A stretch of 64,000 nucleotides of DNA, taken from contig NZ_JBIWXY010000003.1 of assembly GCF_044751345.1 (NCBI RefSeq), positions 62,001 through 126,000 of the forward strand, read 5' to 3'. This stretch comes from Methylobacillus methanolivorans (GTDB lineage Bacteria > Pseudomonadota > Gammaproteobacteria > Burkholderiales > Methylophilaceae). The notes beneath the pieces were generated by a model. It saw only the letters and a list, made by a program, of their open reading frames with translations, was not told the origin of the DNA and did no database searches. The position numbers were made by a program, and so were the translations under genes. Of the stretch, positions 35,125 through 42,736 are shown piece after piece (position 1 is the stretch's first letter; every line of letters begins with the position of its first letter).

Positions 35125-37929
35125 ATGAGCGAAAACACCAAATACAAGTTGAATCTGCCAGAAACCAGCTTCCCTATGCGTGGAGACTTGGCAAAGCGTG
35201 AACCCGCATGGCTGAAGAGCTGGCAGGAAAAACAGGTGTACCAGCGTATACGCAATGCACGCAAAGGTGCGAAGAAATTCATCCTGCACGATGGCCCTCC
35301 GTATGCCAACGGTGCGATTCACCTCGGACATGCAGTCAATAAAATATTGAAGGACATCATCGTCAAGTCCAAGACTTTATCCGGCTTTGATGCGCCTTAT
35401 GTGCCGGGCTGGGATTGCCATGGCTTGCCGATTGAGCTTGCTGTTGAGAAGCAGCATGGCAAGGATATCCCGCCTGCCCAGTTCCGCGAGTTATGCCGCG
35501 CTTATGCTGCCGAGCAGGTAGCCAAGCAAAAGCAGGATTTCATTCGTCTCGGCGTGTTGGGCGATTGGGATCATCCCTATCTGACCATGGATTTTCATAC
35601 CGAGGCTGACATTATTCGTGCACTCGGCGATATTTATAGCAATGGCTATCTCTACCAAGGTTCCAAGCCGGTGCACTGGTGTGTGGATTGCGGTTCCGCA
35701 TTGGCTGAGGCTGAAGTTGAGTATGAAGATGTCAATTCGCCAGCGATCGATGTTGGTTTCAAGTTTGTCGACAATGTCGCGCTGGGCGTAGCGTTTAATA
35801 CCGCCATCACGGGCGATGCTTATGCCGTGATCTGGACGACTACCCCTTGGACTTTGCCTGCCAATCAGGCAGTGAGTGTCCATCCTGAGCTGGATTACGA
35901 CCTGGTACAAACTTCGCGAGGCCTGCTGGTGTTGGTGCATGATCTGGTCGAGGTAACGCTCAAGCGCTATGGTGAAGAAGAGGCGCAAGTGCTGGGCTCT
36001 GCCAAGGGCGTGGCACTAAAGGGCTTGCTGTTGCAACATCCTTTTGACCAACGCACGGTGCCTGTTATTACCGGCGAGCATGTCACTACTGATGCCGGTA
36101 CTGGCTTGGTGCACACGGCTGCTGCTCACGGTAATGACGACTGGTTGGTGATGCGTGCCAACTACCCTGAAGAAAAGCCGCGTGTGCTGATCGGCGGCGA
36201 TGGCAAGTTCTTCACTAGCGAACTGGTTGAGCTTGCTGCTATCCGCGGCCTTAACCGCCAAGAGGCCAATAAGGTCATCCTCACCGTATTGCAGGAAAAA
36301 GGCGCGTTGTTCGCCAGTGCACGCCTCAACCATAGCTTTCCGCATTGCTGGCGCCACAAAACACCACTGATGCAACTTGCCACTCACCAGTGGTTCATCG
36401 GCATGAACCAGGTAGGTAGCAATGGCAAGTCGTTGCGCGAGCTGGCCAACAAGGCGGTGGATGATACGGCTTTCTTCCCGGCCTGGGGGCGTGCTCGCCT
36501 TGAAGCGATGATCAAGAATCGTCCTGATTGGTGTGTCTCCCGCCAGCGCAACTGGGGCGTGCCTATGCCGTTCTTCGTGCATAAGGAGACAGGCGAGCCG
36601 CATCCGCAAACTGCGGTGTTGCTGGAAACCGTGGCTTTGCAAGTCGAGCAGCAAGGTATTGAAGCCTGGTTCTCGCTGGATGGCGCGGCTTTCCTGGACC
36701 AGCATGCGCCAGAGGATGCCGACCAATATAAAAAGGTGACCGATACACTAGACGTCTGGTTCGATTCCGGTGCTACGCATGCGGCGGTATTAAAGCGCCG
36801 TCCTGAGCTGCAAAGCCCGGCCGACCTGTATCTGGAAGGATCAGACCAGCACCGTGGCTGGTTCCAGTCTTCGCTGCTCACCGGTTGCGCCATTGATGGG
36901 CGTGCGCCTTATCATGCCTTGCTGACGCATGGTTTTACCGTGGACGAGAAGGGCTACAAGATGTCCAAATCTCGCGGCAACGGTATTGAGCCGCAGGATA
37001 TCTGCAACCGCTTGGGCGCTGACATGCTGCGCCTGTGGATTGCCTCCACTGATTATTCCGGCGAAATGTCGTTATCCGAGGAAATCCTCAAGCGTGTGAC
37101 CGATAGCTATCGCCGTATTCGCAATACCCTGCGCTTCCTGCTGGCTAACCTGGCAGATTTCGATGCCAAGCAGGATTTGCTGCCGGTTGAACAATGGCTG
37201 GAACTGGATCGCTTTGGCCTGGCATTGACGCAGCAATTGCAGGAGCAAGTGATTGCTGATTTTGATCGTTATGAATTCCACCTCGCCGTACAAAAGCTGG
37301 TGGGCTTCTGCTCCGAGGAGCTAGGCGGCTTCTATCTGGATGTACTGAAAGACCGCTTGTACACCTCGGGAGATCAATCCCACGCGCGTCGTTCCGCACA
37401 GAGTGCGCTACACCATATTACTCATGCCTTGATGCGCCTGATGGCACCTATCATGAGTTTCACGGCAGATGAAATCTGGAATACCTTAGGCTTGGATGCC
37501 CAGGCCACGGTATTTGAAGAGGTCTGGTATGTATTGCCGGCGCATGGTCTGGATGCGTCAGTGCTGCAAGATTGGCAAGCCGTGCTTGAAGTGCGCAATG
37601 TTGCCAATAAAGCCATCGAGAACGAACGTGCGCAAGGCAAGATAGGCGCTTCACTACAGGCCGAGCTGGATATCTACGCCAGCGGTGAGACCCATGCTGC
37701 ACTAGCAAGATTGCATGAGGATTTGCGCTTCGTCCTGATGGCTTCGCGCGCTACCTTGCATGCAGGTGAAGGCGAGCTGGAAGTACAGGTCAGTGCTAGC
37801 ACGCATGCCAAGTGCGACCGTTGCTGGCATTACCGTGCCGATGTGGGTAGCGATGCGGATCATCCCACGATCTGTGGACGGTGCGTGAGCAATCTCTTTG
37901 GCAAGGGTGAGTCACGTCATTATGCTTAA
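35125..37929 (+). CDS. ileS: Isoleucyl-tRNA synthetase
   Basis: 934 residues, class I synthetase. The HIGH-type motif is ANGAIHLGHAVNK near residue 63 and the KMSKS motif is YKMSKSRGN near 610. The editing domain (CP1) lies between, with TTPWTLPANQ. The C-terminal zinc site is complete: CDRCWHYR and CGRCV. The stop overlaps the start of lspA by eight bases, the usual arrangement. Confidence 0.98.
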   Translation: MSENTKYKLNLPETSFPMRGDLAKREPAWLKSWQEKQVYQRIRNARKGAKKFILHDGPPYANGAIHLGHAVNKILKDIIVKSKTLSGFDAPYVPGWDCHGLPIELAVEKQHGKDIPPAQFRELCRAYAAEQVAKQKQDFIRLGVLGDWDHPYLTMDFHTEADIIRALGDIYSNGYLYQGSKPVHWCVDCGSALAEAEVEYEDVNSPAIDVGFKFVDNVALGVAFNTAITGDAYAVIWTTTPWTLPANQAVSVHPELDYDLVQTSRGLLVLVHDLVEVTLKRYGEEEAQVLGSAKGVALKGLLLQHPFDQRTVPVITGEHVTTDAGTGLVHTAAAHGNDDWLVMRANYPEEKPRVLIGGDGKFFTSELVELAAIRGLNRQEANKVILTVLQEKGALFASARLNHSFPHCWRHKTPLMQLATHQWFIGMNQVGSNGKSLRELANKAVDDTAFFPAWGRARLEAMIKNRPDWCVSRQRNWGVPMPFFVHKETGEPHPQTAVLLETVALQVEQQGIEAWFSLDGAAFLDQHAPEDADQYKKVTDTLDVWFDSGATHAAVLKRRPELQSPADLYLEGSDQHRGWFQSSLLTGCAIDGRAPYHALLTHGFTVDEKGYKMSKSRGNGIEPQDICNRLGADMLRLWIASTDYSGEMSLSEEILKRVTDSYRRIRNTLRFLLANLADFDAKQDLLPVEQWLELDRFGLALTQQLQEQVIADFDRYEFHLAVQKLVGFCSEELGGFYLDVLKDRLYTSGDQSHARRSAQSALHHITHALMRLMAPIMSFTADEIWNTLGLDAQATVFEEVWYVLPAHGLDASVLQDWQAVLEVRNVANKAIENERAQGKIGASLQAELDIYASGETHAALARLHEDLRFVLMASRATLHAGEGELEVQVSASTHAKCDRCWHYRADVGSDADHPTICGRCVSNLFGKGESRHYA

Positions 37930-38377
37930 ATGGCTAGGCCTGAGCGGCATCGTGATCGCATTGGACTTATATACCAAGCACTGGGTGCTCAAGGCGTTTG
38001 AGTATGGCGAACACCTGCCGCTAACATCATTTTTTGACTTGGTGCGCTATCACAACGAGGGGGCGGCATTCAGCTTCCTCGCCGCAGCTGGCGGCTGGCA
38101 GCGCATCTTTTTCAGTGCGATTGCCGTGGTCGCGTCAGCGATCATCATTCGCTTGTTGCGTAAGCATCCGCAGCAGCATCTGTTTTGTTTTGCGCTGGCC
38201 TTGGTGCTGGGCGGTGCCTTGGGCAATCTTTATGATCGCGTCACCTTGGGCTACGTGGTTGATTTCCTGTTCTTCCATTACCAGGAATACTACTGGCCAG
38301 CCTTTAATGTGGCAGATTCCGCGATTTGCGTAGGTGTGGCGTTGCTGATACTGGACAGCTTCAGGAAAAAAGCCTGA
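37922..38377 (+). CDS. lspA: Lipoprotein signal peptidase (SPase II)
   Basis: 151 residues from the ATG at 37922; a GTG at 37907 and TTG at 37898 are in frame but the protein family starts MLKW. Four membrane spans. The two catalytic aspartates are in GGALGNLYDRV and AFNVADSAI, and NEGAAFSFL is the conserved substrate-binding loop. It removes signal peptides from prolipoproteins after diacylglyceryl transfer. Confidence 0.96.
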   Translation: MLKWLGLSGIVIALDLYTKHWVLKAFEYGEHLPLTSFFDLVRYHNEGAAFSFLAAAGGWQRIFFSAIAVVASAIIIRLLRKHPQQHLFCFALALVLGGALGNLYDRVTLGYVVDFLFFHYQEYYWPAFNVADSAICVGVALLILDSFRKKA

Positions 38378-38400
38378 GATACTGGCAGTATGGAAAAGTA

Positions 38401-38426
38401 AAAAAGCACACCTAGGTGTGCTTTTT
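38401..38426. terminator. Bidirectional terminator lspA / alcohol dehydrogenase
   Basis: A perfect palindrome AAAAAGCACACC/GGTGTGCTTTTT with central TA. It serves lspA from the left and the converging dehydrogenase gene from the right. Confidence 0.9.
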
Positions 38427-38444
38427 TGTTGCATGAAGTGTGGC

Positions 38445-39503
38445 TTAAGCAGCTTGTTTGAGGCTGGCAATATCAATCACAAAGCGGTATTTCACATCGC
38501 TCTTTAATATGCGCTCGAATGCGGTATTGATCTCCTGGATGGGGATCAATTCAATATCCGAGGTAATGTTGTGCTCGGCGCAGAAGTCGAGCATTTCCTG
38601 GGTTTCCTTGATACCGCCGATCAATGAGCCTGCCAGCTTGCGGCGCTTGAAAATGAGGTTGGCGACGCTGGGGGATGGATGTGGACTATCGGGCACGCCA
38701 ACCAGGCACATGGAGCCATCGCGCTTAAGCAGGCCCATGAATTGATCAAGATCATGTGGCGCGGCGACAGTATTCAGGATGAAATCAAAGCTGAGGGCAT
38801 GTTGCTGCATTTGCGCAGCATCTTTCGAGATTACTACCTCATCGGCACCCAATCGCTTGGCATCTTCTACTTTGCTTGGAGAGGTCGTGAACAATACCGT
38901 ATGCGCACCAAATGCCTTGGCAAATTTCACACCCATATGGCCAAGACCGCCCAGGCCAACAATACCGACTTTTTGCCCAGGGCCGACATTCCAGTGGCGC
39001 AGCGGAGAGTAAGTGGTAATGCCTGCGCAGAGTAGGGGCGCTGTGGCAGCCAGATTCAGCTTGTCTGAAATCTTGAGCGTGAAACGCTCATCGACGACGA
39101 TCAGGTTGGAATAACCACCATAAGTCGATTGTCCGGGGGACTGTTTATCCGGGCTGTTATAGGTGAACACGGATTGGTTGCAGAATTGCTCCAGGCCCTC
39201 TGCGCAGTCTGGGCAAGTGCCGCAGGAGTCTACCAGGCAACCGACGCCGGCAAGGTCGCCAGCCTTGAATTTCTTCACGTGACTACCAACCTGGGTGACG
39301 CGGCCAACGATTTCGTGACCAGGCACCATGGGGAAAGTGGAGTTGCCCCATTCATCCCTGGCTTGGTGCAAGTCTGAATGGCAGACGCCACAGTACAAAA
39401 TCTCGATCTGCACATCGTTGGCTCCTACCTCGCGACGCTCGAAGGTGAACGGGGATAACGGTGACTTGGGGTCATGTGCTGCATAGCTGATGGCTTTGGT
39501 CAT
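38445..39503 (-). CDS. Zinc-dependent NAD(P) alcohol dehydrogenase / aldehyde reductase
   Basis: 352 residues from the ATG at 39503 (AGGAGC six bases upstream; the frame is open to 39539). Catalytic zinc ligands are CGVCHSD and GHE; the structural zinc site is CGTCPDCAEGLEQFC. The Rossmann motif is VGIVGLGGLGHMGVK. The protein resembles the YahK/cinnamyl-alcohol dehydrogenase group, which usually reduces aldehydes with NADPH. It is transcribed alone; its physiological substrate cannot be read from context. Confidence 0.93.
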   Translation of the reverse strand: MTKAISYAAHDPKSPLSPFTFERREVGANDVQIEILYCGVCHSDLHQARDEWGNSTFPMVPGHEIVGRVTQVGSHVKKFKAGDLAGVGCLVDSCGTCPDCAEGLEQFCNQSVFTYNSPDKQSPGQSTYGGYSNLIVVDERFTLKISDKLNLAATAPLLCAGITTYSPLRHWNVGPGQKVGIVGLGGLGHMGVKFAKAFGAHTVLFTTSPSKVEDAKRLGADEVVISKDAAQMQQHALSFDFILNTVAAPHDLDQFMGLLKRDGSMCLVGVPDSPHPSPSVANLIFKRRKLAGSLIGGIKETQEMLDFCAEHNITSDIELIPIQEINTAFERILKSDVKYRFVIDIASLKQAA

Positions 39504-39623
39504 GGCGATGCTCCTGGCGAAATGAAAAACGGTTAACAATCAGAGGATGGCATGATTATGCCGTGCTTCATTGATCCAATGAATGGAAATAACTTCATTT
39601 CACAATTCCTGAAAAATGAATAA

Positions 39624-39659
39624 TAAAATCCCCAACTGGTCTGGATAGGCCAGGTGGGG
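39624..39659 (-). terminator. Intrinsic terminator for DoxX gene
   Basis: On the minus strand CCCCACCTGG (39659-39650) pairs with CCAGTTGGGG (39639-39630) with one mismatch, followed by an ATTTTATT run. It lies just after the DoxX-family stop. Confidence 0.75.
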
Positions 39660-39682
39660 TATGGGTTGAAGTGGAGTCGAGA

Positions 39683-40057
39683 TTAGCTGCGACGATTATC
39701 GACTGCAAACCACAGTGCGCTAGAGCTTGCCAGGATCAGGAAGCCGCCAGCCATGGCGAGATCCTTCAGGAACAGAATAGTCTGCATTGAATCTTTGAGA
39801 TCGAAGTGAAACAGAAAGGCTGCTGCGATACAGAAAATCGCGAGCGCCCAGGCAACCAGTCTTGTCTGGAAGCCAATGATGATGGCAATACCACCGAGAA
39901 GCTCAAGTGCAATGGTGGGCCATAACAGGATGCCCGGTATTCCGGCAGACTCCATATAAGCGATAGTGCCAGCCTGATCCGCAATTTTGCCTACACCCGC
40001 AACAATGAAAATGATGGCAAGCAGGATACGTCCAACGACATGTGCATACTGGTTCAT
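39683..40057 (-). CDS. DoxX-family membrane protein
   Basis: 124 residues with four membrane spans. It has the family pattern VGRILLAIIFIVAGVGKI, a proline in the second span (GILLWPTIALELLGGIAIIIGFQTR) and a DLKDSMQTILFLKDLAMAGGFL loop. DoxX-like proteins often accompany redox or stress genes; the neighbour is catalase, which fits an oxidative stress setting, but the biochemical role is unknown. AGGAGAAAT precedes the start. Confidence 0.88.
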   Translation of the reverse strand: MNQYAHVVGRILLAIIFIVAGVGKIADQAGTIAYMESAGIPGILLWPTIALELLGGIAIIIGFQTRLVAWALAIFCIAAAFLFHFDLKDSMQTILFLKDLAMAGGFLILASSSALWFAVDNRRS

Positions 40058-40088
40058 TCATTTCTCCTCGGCTTCATATTTGGAATGG

Positions 40089-40119
40089 TTGGCGGCAGAT
40101 CAATATCATCTGCCGCCAA
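40089..40119. repeat. 12-bp stem hairpin between katA and DoxX gene
   Basis: TTGGCGGCAGAT (40089-40100) is followed by CAATATC and its exact complement (40108-40119). No T run follows on either strand. It lies in the DoxX leader, so it may stabilise the katA message end or act as an attenuator. Confidence 0.6.
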
Positions 40120-40189
40120 GCTCCACCATAAAACAATTTTGCCGGGGATGCCATGCTGACGCACACATCTATACTACCTGCGATGCTGC

Positions 40190-41659
40190 TTATGCCTTGG
40201 CAATGGCCTCCAGCGCGGCTTTCACCCCTGCTGCATACGCTGGGTCTGCCCGGTGGAATTGAGCCAGGATACGCTCCTGGATAGAGGCATTCGCCTGCGA
40301 TAACCCAGCGGCAATGTTGTTGAACAATTGCTGTTTTTGCTCTGCATCCATCAGACGGAACAAGGCACCAGGCTGGCTGTAGTAGTCTTCATCCGATTGA
40401 TCGTGATAGCCAATCCAGGCATCCTCAAGTACAGGCAGCGCTGGTTGGGCATAACGGGCGGCTGGTGCTGGCGATACACCTGCTCTGTCGTTTGGATAGA
40501 AGTTAGGTATTTGGTGAAGGCTGTTGGCAGATGCACCATGGCCTGTCACCGGGCAACCTGCAGCCATGGCGCCGTCACGCTGGTAGTGGTGTACTGGGCA
40601 ACGTGCGGCATTGACGGGCAACTGGTTGGCATTGACCCCAACACGGTAGCGGTGCGCATCCTGATAGGCCAGCAAGCGTGCCTGCAACATCTTGTCTGGC
40701 GAGGCACCAATGCCTGGCACCAGGTTGCTGGGCGCAAATGCCGATTGCTCGGTTTCGGCAAAGTAGCTGTCGACATTACGGTTCAGCTCAAGCTGACCAA
40801 TCTCGATCAAGGGATAGTCGCTATGGGGCCAGACTTTGGTGAGATCGAACGGGTTGATCTTATAGGTGCGCGCCTCAGCTTCCGTCATGATCTGCACTTT
40901 GACAGTCCAAGAGGGAAATTCGCCCCTGGCAATTGCTTCTACCAGGTCTTGTTGTGTGCCATGCGTGGGCAGCTTGGCAGCCTCATCTGCTGTGACGGTC
41001 TTGATACCCTGATTGCTCTTGATGTGCCACTTGACCCATACGCGTTCGCCCTTGTCATTCCAGAAGCTGAGTGTGTGCGAGCTAAAGCCATGCATGTGGC
41101 GGTAAGACGCAGGAATGCCGCGATCAGACATGAGGATGGTCATCTGATGTAACGACTGTGGGTGATTGGCCCAGAATTCATAAGCGTTAGCTGGATTGGG
41201 CAGATTGGTCTGCGGGTCTTTTTTCTGTGAGTGAATAAAGTCAGGGAACTTGATCGGGTCGTTGAGGAAGAACACCGGTGTATTGTTGCCGACGAGATCA
41301 AAATTGCCTTCGCGCGTATAAAACTTGATGGCAAAGCCCCTGGGGTCGCGGGCAAAGTCACTGGAGTCCTGACCACCACCTACTGTGGAGAAGCGTACGA
41401 ATACCTCGGTCTTATCGCCTATCTGCTGCAAAAAGCTCGCTATTGTGCGATCACTCAAACTCTTGGTTAGTGTGAATGTGCCATAGGCACCTGTGCCACG
41501 CGCATGTACGACACGCTCGGGGATACGTTCACGGTTGAAATGTGCAAGCTTCTCGAACAGGTAGTGGTTGTCGAACGTTAGAGGTCCGCGTGGACCAACA
41601 CTGATGCTGTTGTTATCGTCTGGAACCGGTGCTCCTGCCGATGTGGTCAAGGTGCTCAT
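40190..41659 (-). CDS. katA: Monofunctional heme catalase (clade III-like)
   Basis: 489 residues. It breaks down hydrogen peroxide in the cytoplasm. The catalytic His52 is in VVHARGTGAYG, Asn125 in DLVGNNTPVF, and the heme-ligand Tyr332 in ARLLAYQDAHRYRVG. Size and sequence fit small-subunit NADPH-binding catalases. After the usual RCPVHHYQRDGAM the protein has GCPVTGHGASANS where most relatives have a glycine/asparagine/tyrosine-rich stretch, giving a second Cys-Pro motif (354-355 and 369-370). AGGAGA precedes the ATG. Confidence 0.96.
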   Translation of the reverse strand: MSTLTTSAGAPVPDDNNSISVGPRGPLTFDNHYLFEKLAHFNRERIPERVVHARGTGAYGTFTLTKSLSDRTIASFLQQIGDKTEVFVRFSTVGGGQDSSDFARDPRGFAIKFYTREGNFDLVGNNTPVFFLNDPIKFPDFIHSQKKDPQTNLPNPANAYEFWANHPQSLHQMTILMSDRGIPASYRHMHGFSSHTLSFWNDKGERVWVKWHIKSNQGIKTVTADEAAKLPTHGTQQDLVEAIARGEFPSWTVKVQIMTEAEARTYKINPFDLTKVWPHSDYPLIEIGQLELNRNVDSYFAETEQSAFAPSNLVPGIGASPDKMLQARLLAYQDAHRYRVGVNANQLPVNAARCPVHHYQRDGAMAAGCPVTGHGASANSLHQIPNFYPNDRAGVSPAPAARYAQPALPVLEDAWIGYHDQSDEDYYSQPGALFRLMDAEQKQQLFNNIAAGLSQANASIQERILAQFHRADPAYAAGVKAALEAIAKA

Positions 41660-41851
41660 GACTTTCTCCTAGGTTGGTGGCTGTATATTGTTTATTTATC
41701 TTAGGCAATGTTTTATTCATACCACAGTACTTTTATAAAACAGCGCCTCTTGGATGACAACCATCTTACCTATGACGTTCATGTACTAAAAATTGATTGT
41801 TTCTATTTAATTGATAAGCATAATTAATTGATGTGCGTAACGAAGGGCAAT
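41660..41851. other. AT-rich katA upstream region
   Basis: About 190 bases between katA and the ppsR terminator with no gene. It must hold the katA promoter. It is AT-rich with several TATT/TTTAT tracts; I could not pick one promoter or a convincing OxyR site. Confidence 0.4.
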
Positions 41852-41875
41852 AAAAAAGGAGCGATAAGCTCCTTT
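41852..41875 (-). terminator. Intrinsic terminator for ppsA-ppsR
   Basis: On the minus strand AAAGGAGC (41875-41868) pairs with GCTCCTTT (41862-41855), loop TTATC, then a T run to 41852. It follows the ppsR stop by about 22 bases. Confidence 0.88.
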
Positions 41876-41896
41876 GTTTTGTACGCCCTAGCTGCC

Positions 41897-42709
41897 TTAT
41901 TGATGGGGGTTTACCCGGATTTTTTGCAGGATGATGGTAGAGAGTTCTTCAATGGAGCGACTGGTGGAGTCTATCCAGCTGATCCCTTCACGCTGCATCA
42001 GGTTTTCCGCTTGACGGATTTCTTGGCGGCAGTTGTCCAGTGATGCATAGTGGCTATCAGGGCGACGCTCACTACGCACGCTGTGCAGGCGCTCTGGGTT
42101 GATCGAGAGGCCATAGAGCTTTTCTGGGTGCTTCTTCAAGGCTTCGGGCAGTGTGCCACGCTCTAGATCTTCCGGGATGAGCGGGTAGTTGGCAGCCTTG
42201 ATGCCGAACTGCATGGCCAAGTACAAGCTGGTGGGTGTCTTGCCACAACGGGAGACGCCAACCAGGATGACTTGTGCCTCGCTCAGGCCGAAGTCGGTCA
42301 TGCCGTCATCGTGATTGAGCGTGAAGTTGATGGCATCAATACGCTCGTAATAGCTGTTACCCAGAACGCTGTGGGCAATGCCCGAGGTGCGCGAGGGCTG
42401 CTCTTGCAACTCTTCTGCCAATGGATCGACGAATGATCCAAACACATCTAAGTGCACGGCATTACTTTGCTTGAGCTTGTCGCGCAGATCGGTATTGACC
42501 AGCGTCATCACGATGATAGGACGTGCACCATCGGCTTTTTCCGTATCGGCAATCTTCACCAAAGCCTCTTCCACCTTCTGTTCAGAGTTGGTGAAAGGCA
42601 GGCGGATATGCTTGAAACTTACCGTCGGGAAGTGCGCCAGCAAATGTCCGACGGATTCGGCAGTAATCCCGGTACCGTCGGAAATGAAAAATACACTACG
42701 TTGTTGCAT
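41897..42709 (-). CDS. ppsR: PEP synthase regulatory kinase/pyrophosphorylase
   Basis: 270 residues (DUF299 family). It inactivates and reactivates phosphoenolpyruvate synthase by ADP-dependent phosphorylation and phosphate-dependent dephosphorylation. The N-terminal VFFISDGTGITAESVG and the P-loop GVSRCGKTPTSLYLA are diagnostic. It lies 27 bases after ppsA on the same strand, so target and regulator form an operon. Confidence 0.96.
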   Translation of the reverse strand: MQQRSVFFISDGTGITAESVGHLLAHFPTVSFKHIRLPFTNSEQKVEEALVKIADTEKADGARPIIVMTLVNTDLRDKLKQSNAVHLDVFGSFVDPLAEELQEQPSRTSGIAHSVLGNSYYERIDAINFTLNHDDGMTDFGLSEAQVILVGVSRCGKTPTSLYLAMQFGIKAANYPLIPEDLERGTLPEALKKHPEKLYGLSINPERLHSVRSERRPDSHYASLDNCRQEIRQAENLMQREGISWIDSTSRSIEELSTIILQKIRVNPHQ

Positions 42710-42736
42710 GGCGCGCTATCCCTTTAGCCTGATGAA

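Noticed and set aside
36016..36726. 236-residue frame antisense to ileS
   Set aside because: Shadow frame without start signals or family match.
40328..41152. 274-residue frame antisense to katA
   Set aside because: Shadow of the catalase gene; low-complexity, no domain.
41660..41851. OxyR site upstream of katA
   Set aside because: No set of four correctly spaced ATAG/CTAT-like elements could be picked out with confidence.
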